64,000 nt of DNA. Source: an uncultured Lachnospiraceae bacterium (lineage in GTDB: Bacteria; Bacillota; Clostridia; Lachnospirales; Lachnospiraceae). The notes beneath the pieces are model-generated. The model saw nothing but the letters and a program-made list of their open reading frames with translations. It searched no databases and was not told where the DNA came from. The position numbers and the translations under genes were made by a program. The DNA lies in NCBI GenBank assembly GCA_902781505.1, contig CACZJL010000005.1, positions 1-64,000 of the forward strand. The letters are read 5' to 3'. Position 1 is the stretch's first letter, and each line of letters starts with the position of its first letter. This document shows, one piece after another, positions 8,303 to 16,205 of this stretch.

Positions 8303-8312
8303 GGTGAAGTCG

Positions 8313-9035
8313 ATGTTTTGCAGTCATTGCGGAATAGAAATACCAAATCACATTAAGTTCTGTCCGATTTGTGGTCTTCAGAGTGAGGACACCACCGGTC
8401 TTGAGTGCTATGCGATTGCAGAGCAGACTAAGAAGGAAACCGGCAGAAAAGTGACACCGCAACAGGTTGCCGAAGCAGAGGGAGTAACGCTTCCTCTTCA
8501 GAAGCCGGTTGAAGATGCACAGACCTTTGATGCTGAAGCAGGCAAAGCGTTTGAAACAGGTGTCAGCGCAGAAGAAAAACAGAACCGGAATGCAGAAGGC
8601 TTCTTAAAGAGTCTTGCAAAACCGTCTCATATTCTGATGTTACTTGGCGATATCTTACAGATTGCAGCAATCTTCCTTCCATTTGTCGTGATTTCTTTTC
8701 AGTCAAGCATGGCAGGAGTGACAGGCAGTGCATCAACAACAGCAACATTGGTTACTGGAGATGGAATCTATTTCCTGGTTGTGTATGTCATTCAGATTAT
8801 CATGCTCCTTCTGAGGGTGATTCCTGCAGCTCAGCTGATTACGTTAGTGGAAGCAGGAACGGTTGTATATGAGGTGATTAGTATCACCCGTCTTCAGCGC
8901 GAATACACGGCAGGAAGTGCGCTTGTAAATGCATCCTACAAGGTTGTTCCGGGTGCAGGTTTCTTCTTACTGATTGCAGGTATGCTGCTTTGTGTAGTTG
9001 CAAGTTGTATGCTGTTAAAGCTTAAAAAGAAATAA
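8313..9035 (+). CDS. zinc-ribbon integral membrane protein
   Basis: A 240-residue protein. A zinc ribbon occupies the N-terminus (CSHCG at residues 3-7 and CPICG at 19-23). A Lys/Glu-rich linker of ~80 residues follows, then about four hydrophobic segments (for example MLLGDILQIAAIFLPFVVI and FLLIAGMLLCVVASCMLL). The ATG at 8313 is preceded by GAGGTGAA; the in-frame GTG at 8304 is too close to that site. It starts 10 bases after the SPFH-like gene and ends at a strong terminator, so the three genes from 6871 form one unit. The function is unknown; a role with the SPFH-like partner at the membrane is inferred. Confidence 0.7.
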   Translation: MFCSHCGIEIPNHIKFCPICGLQSEDTTGLECYAIAEQTKKETGRKVTPQQVAEAEGVTLPLQKPVEDAQTFDAEAGKAFETGVSAEEKQNRNAEGFLKSLAKPSHILMLLGDILQIAAIFLPFVVISFQSSMAGVTGSASTTATLVTGDGIYFLVVYVIQIIMLLLRVIPAAQLITLVEAGTVVYEVISITRLQREYTAGSALVNASYKVVPGAGFFLLIAGMLLCVVASCMLLKLKKK

Positions 9036-9037
9036 TT

Positions 9038-9089
9038 AAAAAGCTGCTGTGAAAAAATGATTATCTCATTTTTTCACAGCAGCTTTTTT
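9038..9089. terminator. bidirectional intrinsic terminator
   Basis: A ~20-bp near-perfect stem (AAGCTGCTGTG with CACAGCAGCTT, extended by AAAAAATGA/TCATTTTTT) has A and T runs on its two sides. It serves the plus-strand gene ending at 9035 and the minus-strand tetR ending at 9108. Confidence 0.9.
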
Positions 9090-9107
9090 GATGCCTTCAA
9101 GCTTCAT

Positions 9108-9737
9108 TTACTTTTTACGGGAGTGAATCTCGTTATCTTTCAAAATTCGGCGAATCGTCTTATACAGATGTGGCTTGATGCCTTCTAAGTTGGTTGGTTC
9201 TCCATAGAGAATAGCACTGTAGGAAACAGAGCTTACAAGCTCGATGATTAAGAATAGTACAATTTCAGGATCTCTCAAACGAATCTTATCATTTTTCGCA
9301 AAGCGGTTAAAGACATCAAGAAAATCGACGTCGTTTTCTGAAACACCGGTCGTTAAAGCCTTCTTAAAGATTCCCCAGCTTAAGTTCTTACTGATGAAGG
9401 TCAGAAGCTTACGGTTTCTGTCGAGCTCATTTAAGATATCATCAATAATAAAGATGATGGTATCTTCAAATGGTAATTCTGTCTCATGACTGAGGTTATA
9501 TGCATGCAGGTGTTCTACCGCTTCCTTAAAGAGACGGTCAGACTCGTGTGCAATCAGCATATTTCGAATATCATATTTATCCTTGAAATACAGGTAGAAT
9601 GTTCCCTTCGCAATTCCTGCATTCTCCGCAATTTCTGCGATGGAGGTCTTATTGACACCTTTGCTGGTGAAAAGCTCAAATGCAGTATTCAGCAGGGAAG
9701 TTAGCTTCTGCTGTTTATTGGTTTGTAACTTACCCAT
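9108..9737 (-). CDS. TetR/AcrR family transcriptional regulator
   Basis: A 209-residue TetR-type repressor. The N-terminal helix-turn-helix is clear: TSIAEIAENAGIAKGTFYLY at about residues 31-50, followed by FKDKYDI. The C-terminal ligand domain is all-helical and not assignable to a ligand. The gene is divergent from the MMPL operon at 10056, and the shared intergenic region holds three copies of a TGACC-N3-GGTCA dyad. It very probably represses that operon. The gene has its own promoter (TTGACA/TATGAT), ~30 bases from the third dyad. Confidence 0.93.
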   Translation of the reverse strand: MGKLQTNKQQKLTSLLNTAFELFTSKGVNKTSIAEIAENAGIAKGTFYLYFKDKYDIRNMLIAHESDRLFKEAVEHLHAYNLSHETELPFEDTIIFIIDDILNELDRNRKLLTFISKNLSWGIFKKALTTGVSENDVDFLDVFNRFAKNDKIRLRDPEIVLFLIIELVSSVSYSAILYGEPTNLEGIKPHLYKTIRRILKDNEIHSRKK

Positions 9738-9777
9738 AAATTTTGTCCTTCTTTTCTTTCCCCTCGTCTACGATGTA

Positions 9778-9805
9778 ATCATAACATCTGAAGTAAAAAT
9801 GTCAA
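9778..9805 (-). promoter_or_regulatory. predicted promoter of the tetR gene
   Basis: On the minus strand TTGACA (9805-9800) and TATGAT (9783-9778) are separated by 16 bases, upstream of the tetR start at 9737. Confidence 0.65.
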
Positions 9806-9834
9806 CGAAACAATTTGCAAATGGATTAAAAATA

Positions 9835-9847
9835 TGACCGTAAGTCA
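9835..9847. promoter_or_regulatory. candidate TetR operator 3 (imperfect dyad)
   Basis: TGACCGTAAGTCA differs by one base from the TGACC-N3-GGTCA dyad found twice in the MMPL promoter region. It lies about 30 bases upstream of the tetR -35 box, so it could support autoregulation or looping. Confidence 0.5.
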
Positions 9848-9953
9848 ATAAATTTTTGATGCTAAAATTGGCGAAATAGGCATATTTACTGTGATTTATA
9901 AAAACGCAGGTTACAATTTTGGTATCCTGTAACTTAAATTTAGCAAAAAAAGA

Positions 9954-9981
9954 TTGACCTTTGGTCATTTAGGATTATAAT
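9954..9981 (+). promoter_or_regulatory. predicted promoter of the MMPL operon
   Basis: TTGACC (9954-9959) and a consensus TATAAT (9976-9981) are spaced 16 bases apart. The first operator dyad overlaps the -35 box and the spacer. Confidence 0.8.
9955..9967. promoter_or_regulatory. candidate TetR operator 1
   Basis: TGACCTTTGGTCA is a perfect 5-3-5 inverted repeat that overlaps the -35 box of the MMPL promoter. Binding here would block RNA polymerase. Confidence 0.75.
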
Positions 9982-9998
9982 AAGATTCGAAAAAGGAT

Positions 9999-10011
9999 TG
10001 ACCTATGGTCA
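9999..10011. promoter_or_regulatory. candidate TetR operator 2
   Basis: TGACCTATGGTCA is a perfect 5-3-5 inverted repeat located 44 bases after operator 1, just downstream of the expected transcription start. The flanks (ATTGACCT and TGGTCATTT) are conserved between operators 1 and 2. Confidence 0.75.
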
Positions 10012-10055
10012 TTTTATGAAAGCAATTGTAAGACATTGCTTTAAGGAGGAAAGAG

Positions 10056-12155
10056 ATGAATAAGTTATCAAGAGAAATTGTAAAACTTAGAATCCCAATC
10101 CTGATCTTAAGTATCCTTCTTTTGATTCCGGCAGGAATCGGATACATCAAGACACGTATCAATTACAACGTACTTGATTATCTTCCAAAAGAAATTGATA
10201 CCATGAAGGGTCAGGACATTTTACTTGATGAGTTCGGGAAGGGCGCATATGCCACCGTCGTTGTCGAGAATATGGATGCCAAGGATCTTACAAAATTAGA
10301 GAATAAAATCAAGGCAGTAGATCATGTAACGGAGGTTATTTCCTATAATGGATTCTCCGGTTCTGAAATTCCGGTTGGATTCCTTCCGACAGAAATCAGA
10401 AAAGAGTTCTACAATGACAACAGCAATGCAACATTGTTCGCCATCTTCTTTGATGATTCGACATCAAGTGATGGAACAATGCAGGCAATTAAAGAGATTC
10501 GTAAGGTTACAGATCATCAGTGCTTCGTATCCGGCATGGCAGCAGTCGTAACAGATACCAAGGACTTAGCTGAGGCCGAGGCTAATCTTTATGTTATGAT
10601 CGCTGTATTACTGGTAGCCATTGTACTTGCTGTATTTATGGATTCCTTCCTTGTACCGGTCTTTTTCTTAGTAAGTATCGGTATGGCAATTCTTTATAAC
10701 TTAGGTTCCAACGTGTTCTTCGGACAGATCAGTTACGTAACCAAGTCTTTGGCCGCTGTTCTGCAGCTGGGTGTAACACTTGACTACAGTATCTTCTTAT
10801 GGAACACCTATAAGGAAGAAAAGGAAGAGTACCCAAATGATCATCGCGAAGCAATGGCACTTGCCATCAGCCACACTTTCACATCCGTTGTTGGTTCTTC
10901 TATCACAACCGTCGCAGGTTTCGTGGCACTTTGCTTCATGAGCTTCACGCTCGGACTTGATATCGGTATTGTTATGGCAAAGGGTGTTGTATTCGGTGTA
11001 ATCGGATGTACAACTATTCTCCCTTCCCTGATTCTTACCTTTGATCGTGCACTTGAGCACACAATGCACCGTCAGCTGATGCCTGACTTTTCAGGAATGG
11101 CAAGATGGATTACAAAGCATTTTTACGTATTCCTTATTATTCTTCTTGTTCTTTTCTATCCTGCATATTACGGACAGAAGAACACAAGAGTTTACTATGA
11201 TTTAGCCAATACACTTCCTGCAAGACTCGACAGTTCACAGGCTAATAAAAAGCTTTCTGAGAACTTTGATATGAACTCTGTTTATATGGTGCTCGTCGAT
11301 ACGAACATGACCGGTAAGGATGCCAAGGCCATGGTTGACGAAATTAAAAAACAGGACGGCATAACATTTGCCCTGGGATATAACAGCGTTCTTGGCAATG
11401 ACGTACCGGATGAATTCGTACCGAACTCCATAAAGGAGAAATTAAAGGGTGATACCCATCAGCTCATCATGGTAGCATCCGACTATAAGGTAGCTTCCGA
11501 TGAGGTCAATGCACAGATTGATGCAGTAAACGATATTGTTAAGAGATATGATGAAAACGGAATGGTAATCGGTGAAGCTCCTTGTACAAAGGATCTGATT
11601 AAGATCACTGCTCATGATTTCCAGGTTGTAAGCGTGGTATCCATCCTGTTTATCTTCCTGATTATCTTCTTCGTATTTAAGAGCGTAACCCTTCCACTGG
11701 TGCTCGTTCTTGCGATTGAATTTGCCATTTTCATCAACATGGGTGTTCCGTATTACATGAATACCGAGATTCCGTTCATCGCATCCGTTGTTATCGGTAC
11801 TATCCAGTTAGGTTCTACCGTAGACTACGCGATTCTGATGACAACACGTTACAGAAGAGAGAGATTCCTTGGTAATTCTAAGGAAGATTCCATTACGACA
11901 GCACTTGCAACTTCCATTCCATCCATCATCGTTTCAGCGCTTGGTTTCTTCGCCGCAACCTTTGGTGTTGGTCTGATTGCATCCGTAGATATGATCGCTT
12001 CCCTCTGCACATTAATGGCAAGAGGTGCGTTAGTTTCCATGGTAGTCGTTATCTTGATTCTCCCATCCCTGTTCATGCTTTGTGACAAGATCATCATTCA
12101 CACAAGTAAGGGTTTCATTGATAAGAGTAAGAAGAATTCCAAGGCTGTAGCCTGA
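10056..12155 (+). CDS. MMPL/RND family transporter
   Basis: A 699-residue membrane protein with the two-fold MMPL layout. A first membrane helix is followed by a ~150-residue extracellular domain, a block of five to six helices, then a repeat of the same order. Paired segments include LGVTLDYSIFLWN in the first half and LGSTVDYAILMTTRYR in the second; both carry the conserved Asp-Tyr that relays protons in MMPL proteins. An AAGGAGG ribosome site sits 8 bases before the ATG. It is 21 bases upstream of a secreted heptad-repeat partner and controlled by the divergent TetR. Substrate unknown; export of a lipid-like or toxic compound is usual for the family. Confidence 0.9.
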   Translation: MNKLSREIVKLRIPILILSILLLIPAGIGYIKTRINYNVLDYLPKEIDTMKGQDILLDEFGKGAYATVVVENMDAKDLTKLENKIKAVDHVTEVISYNGFSGSEIPVGFLPTEIRKEFYNDNSNATLFAIFFDDSTSSDGTMQAIKEIRKVTDHQCFVSGMAAVVTDTKDLAEAEANLYVMIAVLLVAIVLAVFMDSFLVPVFFLVSIGMAILYNLGSNVFFGQISYVTKSLAAVLQLGVTLDYSIFLWNTYKEEKEEYPNDHREAMALAISHTFTSVVGSSITTVAGFVALCFMSFTLGLDIGIVMAKGVVFGVIGCTTILPSLILTFDRALEHTMHRQLMPDFSGMARWITKHFYVFLIILLVLFYPAYYGQKNTRVYYDLANTLPARLDSSQANKKLSENFDMNSVYMVLVDTNMTGKDAKAMVDEIKKQDGITFALGYNSVLGNDVPDEFVPNSIKEKLKGDTHQLIMVASDYKVASDEVNAQIDAVNDIVKRYDENGMVIGEAPCTKDLIKITAHDFQVVSVVSILFIFLIIFFVFKSVTLPLVLVLAIEFAIFINMGVPYYMNTEIPFIASVVIGTIQLGSTVDYAILMTTRYRRERFLGNSKEDSITTALATSIPSIIVSALGFFAATFGVGLIASVDMIASLCTLMARGALVSMVVVILILPSLFMLCDKIIIHTSKGFIDKSKKNSKAVA

Positions 12156-12176
12156 CAGCAGAAAGGAAGAAGGATT

Positions 12177-14828
12177 ATGATTAAGAAGAATTTAATTAAA
12201 ACAGTTTCAGGACTTCTCGTAGCAGCAATGGTAGCCTGCTCCGTAGCAGTTCCCCATGTATTAGAACAGCCTGTTGAAACAACATCAGTTGAAGCAAATT
12301 ACCAGGCGAAAAAGGACGCCGATTCACAGCAGACTCTGGCAAATGCCATCTCTCTGTTCACATCTGGCTCCAATGGCACAGGTTCCGTAAAGAGTTCCTC
12401 CTCAGCAACACAGAATTCCAAAGACGAGACGGTATTCGTGTTCACAGATGTCAATGGTAAGCAGACACAGGCAATCGTTAACGAAAAGCTTCGTAACGTA
12501 GAGAAGAGCAGCAACATAAGCGATGAAACATCTCTGACAGATATTGAGAACCTTTCCGGTGATGAAGCCTTCAATAAGGGTGCAGGAGATAAGCTCTCCT
12601 GGGCAGCAAATGGCAACTCCATTACTTACCAGGGTAAGACAACAAAGGCAGCACCTGTAACAATCAAGGTTACCTATAAGTTAAACGGTGTTACTATGAG
12701 CCCTTCTGAAATCGCTGGTAAGAGCGGTCGTGTGACCATCCGTTATGACTACACAAATAACGAAAAAAAGACCATTACAGTCAATGGAAAGACTAAGAAC
12801 GTAACCGTTCCATTTACCATGATTACAGGACTGTTACTTGATTCCAATACATTTAGTAACATCCAGGTTAACAACGGTAAGTTAATCGAATCTGATAAGG
12901 GTGCCATCGCTATGGGCATAACTCTTCCAGGATTCTCAAAGTCCTTAGAGTCTCAGGTTGGTTCTGATTTAGTAGACCTTGATATCCCAGAGTACTTCGA
13001 GGTTTCTGCTGATGCAGAGAACTTTGAAATCGGTATGAGCCTTTCCATGGCAACAAGCAATCTTCTTACCGATATGAACTTAGATGAGATTAATACAGCT
13101 GACATCGACAAGGACTTAAAGGATCTTGGTGATGCAGCAGATCAGCTTACGGAAGGTTCTGCAGCTCTTGCAGATGGAACAGGTGAGTTAGCTTCCAAGG
13201 TTCCTGAATTAACAGATGGTATTCAGCAGTTAGCAACAGGTGCGATTTCTCTTAAGGATGGTGCTGTTCAGGTCAATGACGGAACAAAGGCAGCAGCAGA
13301 CGGTGCCGCACAGCTTTCTGCAGGTGCTCTTGCAGCAAAGAATGGTGTTGCTGAATTAAACGGAAGATTCCGTGAAGTAACAGATGGATTAGCATCAGCA
13401 GCTCCGGGAGCCAGTCAGCTCGCAGCAGGTCTTGGCACAGTAGATCAGCTCACAGGTAAGACAACAGAGGAAACACCAACAACCATTGCTTCCGCTCTCT
13501 ATCAGTTCAAGACAGGAACAACTGCTTTAAAGAATGGTACCGACCAGCTTTCTGCAGGTATCTCAAAGCTCGCTTCTTCTATTGATACTTTACATGAAGG
13601 AGCTCAGGCAGTAGCTGATGGCACAGCTTCCATCCAGACCGGAATGGATACTCAGCTTGATACAGCAAAGGAAACCAATGTAACAGAGATTAAAAAGGTA
13701 ATCGAAAAGGAAGGGGCAGCTGCAACACAGTACAATGCTACACTTGCAGCATTCGGACTTCCGGCATTAACAGCGGCATCTGACCTTCAGACAGTTTCTG
13801 CAGAGAATGCACAGACACTGCTCACAAACTACATGAATGCATATGCTCAGGCTACAGCAGCAAAGGATACTATTATTGCAGGTATTAAGGGCAAGGCTGT
13901 ACAGGACAACCTCGCTGCTATTCAGGCAGGTGCGGTTACTCGTGAACAGGTTGAGGCAGCAGCTGCACCAAAGGCAGAAGAGACAGCTGCACAGCTTCCG
14001 ATGCTCTACCTTCAGGAAGTTGGCGACTTAACAACTGTTATGTCCTACGGCGCTTCCAATACAACAATTGATACAATCAAGTCAAATGTAGATACATCCG
14101 CAACAAGTGGTGATATCGCAAAATTAAAGGCAGGTGCGCAGCAGGTAGCTGATGGTATCGGTACAAGTGCTGATATTACAACACCGGTTGCAGGTGAGGC
14201 AAAGAGCATTGCTGCAGGTATCGGCCAGTTAGGTGTCGGAATCAACCAGGTTGGCAATGGCGCAGGCGCTTTAAGCAGCGGTGCAAATGCTCTTTCTGAC
14301 AGCTTCAAGAAGGTGATTGAAGGTTCTGCTCAGCTCACAGCGGGTGTAGCAAAGCTTGGTGCAGGTATCGGTACAACCGATCAGCTCACAGGTAAGGATC
14401 TTCCACAGAACCAGACCGTAGCTTCTGCTCTCTATCAGTTACAGTTAGGAACCATCCAGTTAAGCGATGGTACAAATGAACTCTCCGCCGGTGCGGCAAA
14501 GCTCTATGACGGTACTGCTCAGCTCTCCGCAGGTGCAGCTGCACTTGAAGAAGGAACAGGCAAGTTAAACGATGGTGCCGGTGCTTTAGGTGATGGCGTA
14601 AATCAGTTAAACGAAGGCGCAATCCAGCTTCATGATGGAATGGTACAGTTCAACGAAGAAGGAATTTCAAAGATTGAACAGCTTCTTGGTACAGACGCCA
14701 AGGATGCCTTAGATACAGTAAAGGCAATCACAGACCTCGGAAAGGACTACCAGTCCTTCGCAGGAAAGGATGCTGCAACCAACGGTTCTGTAAAGTTCAT
14801 CTACAAGACAGAAGGCGTTAATAAGTAA
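12177..14828 (+). CDS. secreted YhgE/Pip-type heptad-repeat protein, MMPL partner
   Basis: An 883-residue exported protein. Residues 1 to ~40 form a signal peptide (basic start, hydrophobic LLVAAMVACSVAV). Two stretches are built of LxxGxxxLxxG-type heptads, such as GTGELASKV and GAAQLSAGA, as in the YhgE/Pip coil family. The heptad block occurs twice; each copy ends in a DQLTGK...SALYQ segment (about residues 420-445 and 735-755), separated by a helical Ala/Glu/Gln-rich region. No C-terminal membrane segment or sorting signal is visible. Such proteins are regularly encoded beside MMPL transporters in Firmicutes, so it probably forms the extracellular part of the system. Confidence 0.82.
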   Translation: MIKKNLIKTVSGLLVAAMVACSVAVPHVLEQPVETTSVEANYQAKKDADSQQTLANAISLFTSGSNGTGSVKSSSSATQNSKDETVFVFTDVNGKQTQAIVNEKLRNVEKSSNISDETSLTDIENLSGDEAFNKGAGDKLSWAANGNSITYQGKTTKAAPVTIKVTYKLNGVTMSPSEIAGKSGRVTIRYDYTNNEKKTITVNGKTKNVTVPFTMITGLLLDSNTFSNIQVNNGKLIESDKGAIAMGITLPGFSKSLESQVGSDLVDLDIPEYFEVSADAENFEIGMSLSMATSNLLTDMNLDEINTADIDKDLKDLGDAADQLTEGSAALADGTGELASKVPELTDGIQQLATGAISLKDGAVQVNDGTKAAADGAAQLSAGALAAKNGVAELNGRFREVTDGLASAAPGASQLAAGLGTVDQLTGKTTEETPTTIASALYQFKTGTTALKNGTDQLSAGISKLASSIDTLHEGAQAVADGTASIQTGMDTQLDTAKETNVTEIKKVIEKEGAAATQYNATLAAFGLPALTAASDLQTVSAENAQTLLTNYMNAYAQATAAKDTIIAGIKGKAVQDNLAAIQAGAVTREQVEAAAAPKAEETAAQLPMLYLQEVGDLTTVMSYGASNTTIDTIKSNVDTSATSGDIAKLKAGAQQVADGIGTSADITTPVAGEAKSIAAGIGQLGVGINQVGNGAGALSSGANALSDSFKKVIEGSAQLTAGVAKLGAGIGTTDQLTGKDLPQNQTVASALYQLQLGTIQLSDGTNELSAGAAKLYDGTAQLSAGAAALEEGTGKLNDGAGALGDGVNQLNEGAIQLHDGMVQFNEEGISKIEQLLGTDAKDALDTVKAITDLGKDYQSFAGKDAATNGSVKFIYKTEGVNK

Positions 14829-14886
14829 AGAATGTAGAGTATACATTTTCATACTCCTAAAAGTCAGGGAAGTCCTCTGACGAAAG

Positions 14887-14922
14887 ACGGCAGAATGCTT
14901 CGCAGGCGTTCTGCCGTTTTTA
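14887..14922 (+). terminator. intrinsic terminator of the MMPL operon
   Basis: ACGGCAGAATGC pairs with GCGTTCTGCCGT around TTCGCAG and runs into a T tract. Confidence 0.88.
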
Positions 14923-14925
14923 TGT

Positions 14926-14966
14926 AAAAAAAAGACCGGAAAGCAAAATTGCTTTCCGGTCTTTTC
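14926..14966 (-). terminator. intrinsic terminator of the rubrerythrin gene
   Basis: AAAAGACCGGAAAGCA pairs with TGCTTTCCGGTCTTTT. On the minus strand it lies just after the rubrerythrin stop; it can also act on plus-strand readthrough. Confidence 0.85.
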
Positions 14967-14984
14967 GATTGTTTGAATTGATAA

Positions 14985-15527
14985 TTAGCCGAAGTATCTC
15001 TTTAAGAGACCTGCAAATGCCTTACCGTGTCTTGCCTCATCACGAGCCATCTCATGAACTGTATCATGGATTGCATCGAGGTTGAGAGCCTTTGCTCTCT
15101 TAGCAAGATCTGTCTTACCAGCAGTAGCGCCATTTTCAGCTTCAACGCGAAGTTCAAGGTTCTTCTTTGTAGAATCTGTGATAACCTCGCCTAAAAGTTC
15201 TGCGAACTTGGCAGCATGCTCAGCTTCTTCATGAGCAGCTTTCTCGTAGTACATACCGATTTCTGGGTAGCCTTCACGATGAGCAACTCTTGCCATTGCA
15301 AGGTACATACCAACTTCTGAGCACTCGCCGTTGAAGTTAGCTCTTAAATCTTCGATGATGTCTTCCGGAACACCCTGAGCTACACCTACAACGTGCTCAG
15401 CAGCCCATGTTAAGTTTCCTTCTTCCACTGCTGTGAACTTGGAAGCTGGAGCCTTACACTGTGGACATACCTCTGGTGCTGCATCTCCTTCGTAAACGTA
15501 ACCACATACCTGACATACAAATTTCAT
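14985..15527 (-). CDS. reverse rubrerythrin (peroxide reductase)
   Basis: A 180-residue non-haem di-iron protein with the rubredoxin domain at the N-terminus (CQVC at residues 5-8, CPQC at 21-24) and the di-iron four-helix bundle after it. Classical rubrerythrin has the opposite order. Di-iron ligands are visible in the helices ([28 protein letters not shown]). In clostridia, reverse rubrerythrins reduce H2O2 and O2 with electrons from NADH/rubredoxin systems. A strong AGGAGG site precedes the start. A PerR-like dyad lies upstream and a PerR-like gene is adjacent, so peroxide induction is likely. Confidence 0.93.
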   Translation of the reverse strand: MKFVCQVCGYVYEGDAAPEVCPQCKAPASKFTAVEEGNLTWAAEHVVGVAQGVPEDIIEDLRANFNGECSEVGMYLAMARVAHREGYPEIGMYYEKAAHEEAEHAAKFAELLGEVITDSTKKNLELRVEAENGATAGKTDLAKRAKALNLDAIHDTVHEMARDEARHGKAFAGLLKRYFG

Positions 15528-15572
15528 AGTTAATTGTCCTCCTTGATAAAGTTTAGCTGTTTCGTTGTTACC

Positions 15573-15602
15573 AATATATCATCGCTAAGTGTCTTAAGTT
15601 AA
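15573..15602 (-). promoter_or_regulatory. predicted rubrerythrin promoter
   Basis: On the minus strand TTAACT (15602-15597) and TATATT (15578-15573) are 18 bases apart. The -35 overlaps an AGTGT-N9-ACACT dyad (15589-15607). Confidence 0.55.
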
Positions 15603-15611
15603 CACTAATAG

Positions 15612-15626
15612 TAATGATTATCATTA
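15612..15626. promoter_or_regulatory. candidate PerR/Fur box
   Basis: TAATGATTATCATTA is a perfect 7-1-7 inverted repeat, the layout used by PerR and Fur operators. It lies 10 bases upstream of the rubrerythrin -35 box and near the 3' end of the PerR-like gene. Confidence 0.75.
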
Positions 15627-15707
15627 AAAAATACAGGTTTTGAATCTAAATTTTTGGATTTACGTAAAATTTGGACTTTCCTGTTTTAAAGAGGGCGCAG
15701 AGATCTT

Positions 15708-16136
15708 TTAAGATACCTTTGTCTGCTTTGCTTTCTTCTCCGCTTTTTTTGCGCAGAGTTCACACTGGCCGAAGAACATGGTGCTGTGTGTATATACTTT
15801 TCCGGCAAACCCCTCAATCGGCCGGGAAAAAATCTGTTCTGCCTTGTCTCCATCCGGAATATCAAGGTCTATTAATTCGCCGCAATCTAAGCACTTGAAG
15901 TGATAGTGTGGGGAGGTGTTTCCATCAAAATGAGTTTCATCATCTCCACAGATGACTTTCATGGCATCACCATGGTCCACTAAGAACGTCAGATTGCGAT
16001 AGACTGTTCCAAGGCTGATGTTTGGATATTCCTTGCGGATGTCCGCATAGACCATATCAGCAGTTGGATGGTCTTTTCGCATTTTTAAGTTATTTAAAAT
16101 CGCGTCACGCTTGACGCTGTGTCTGGTTGTTGCCAT
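15708..16136 (-). CDS. perR: Fur-family regulator, PerR-like
   Basis: A 142-residue Fur-fold repressor. Seen: an N-terminal winged helix (LGTVYRNLTFLVDHG), a His in HPTAD at residue 23, and THFDGNTSPHYHF at residues 68-80 giving the regulatory metal site (Asp71, His77, His79). A structural zinc site CLDC...CELC is at residues 82-85 and 125-128. Asp, rather than Glu, before the HxH segment favours PerR over Fur. The ATG at 16136 follows AGGAG; a longer frame adds 22 unconserved residues. It lies 69 bases after murG on the same strand. It probably controls rubrerythrin through the dyad at 15612. Confidence 0.82.
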   Translation of the reverse strand: MATTRHSVKRDAILNNLKMRKDHPTADMVYADIRKEYPNISLGTVYRNLTFLVDHGDAMKVICGDDETHFDGNTSPHYHFKCLDCGELIDLDIPDGDKAEQIFSRPIEGFAGKVYTHSTMFFGQCELCAKKAEKKAKQTKVS

Positions 16137-16205
16137 TAAGGCTCCTGTTCTGACCGTTTTGTCCGGTCGTTTTATGGATTTGGCTGTTAAGCCTGGCGTC
16201 ACTTA

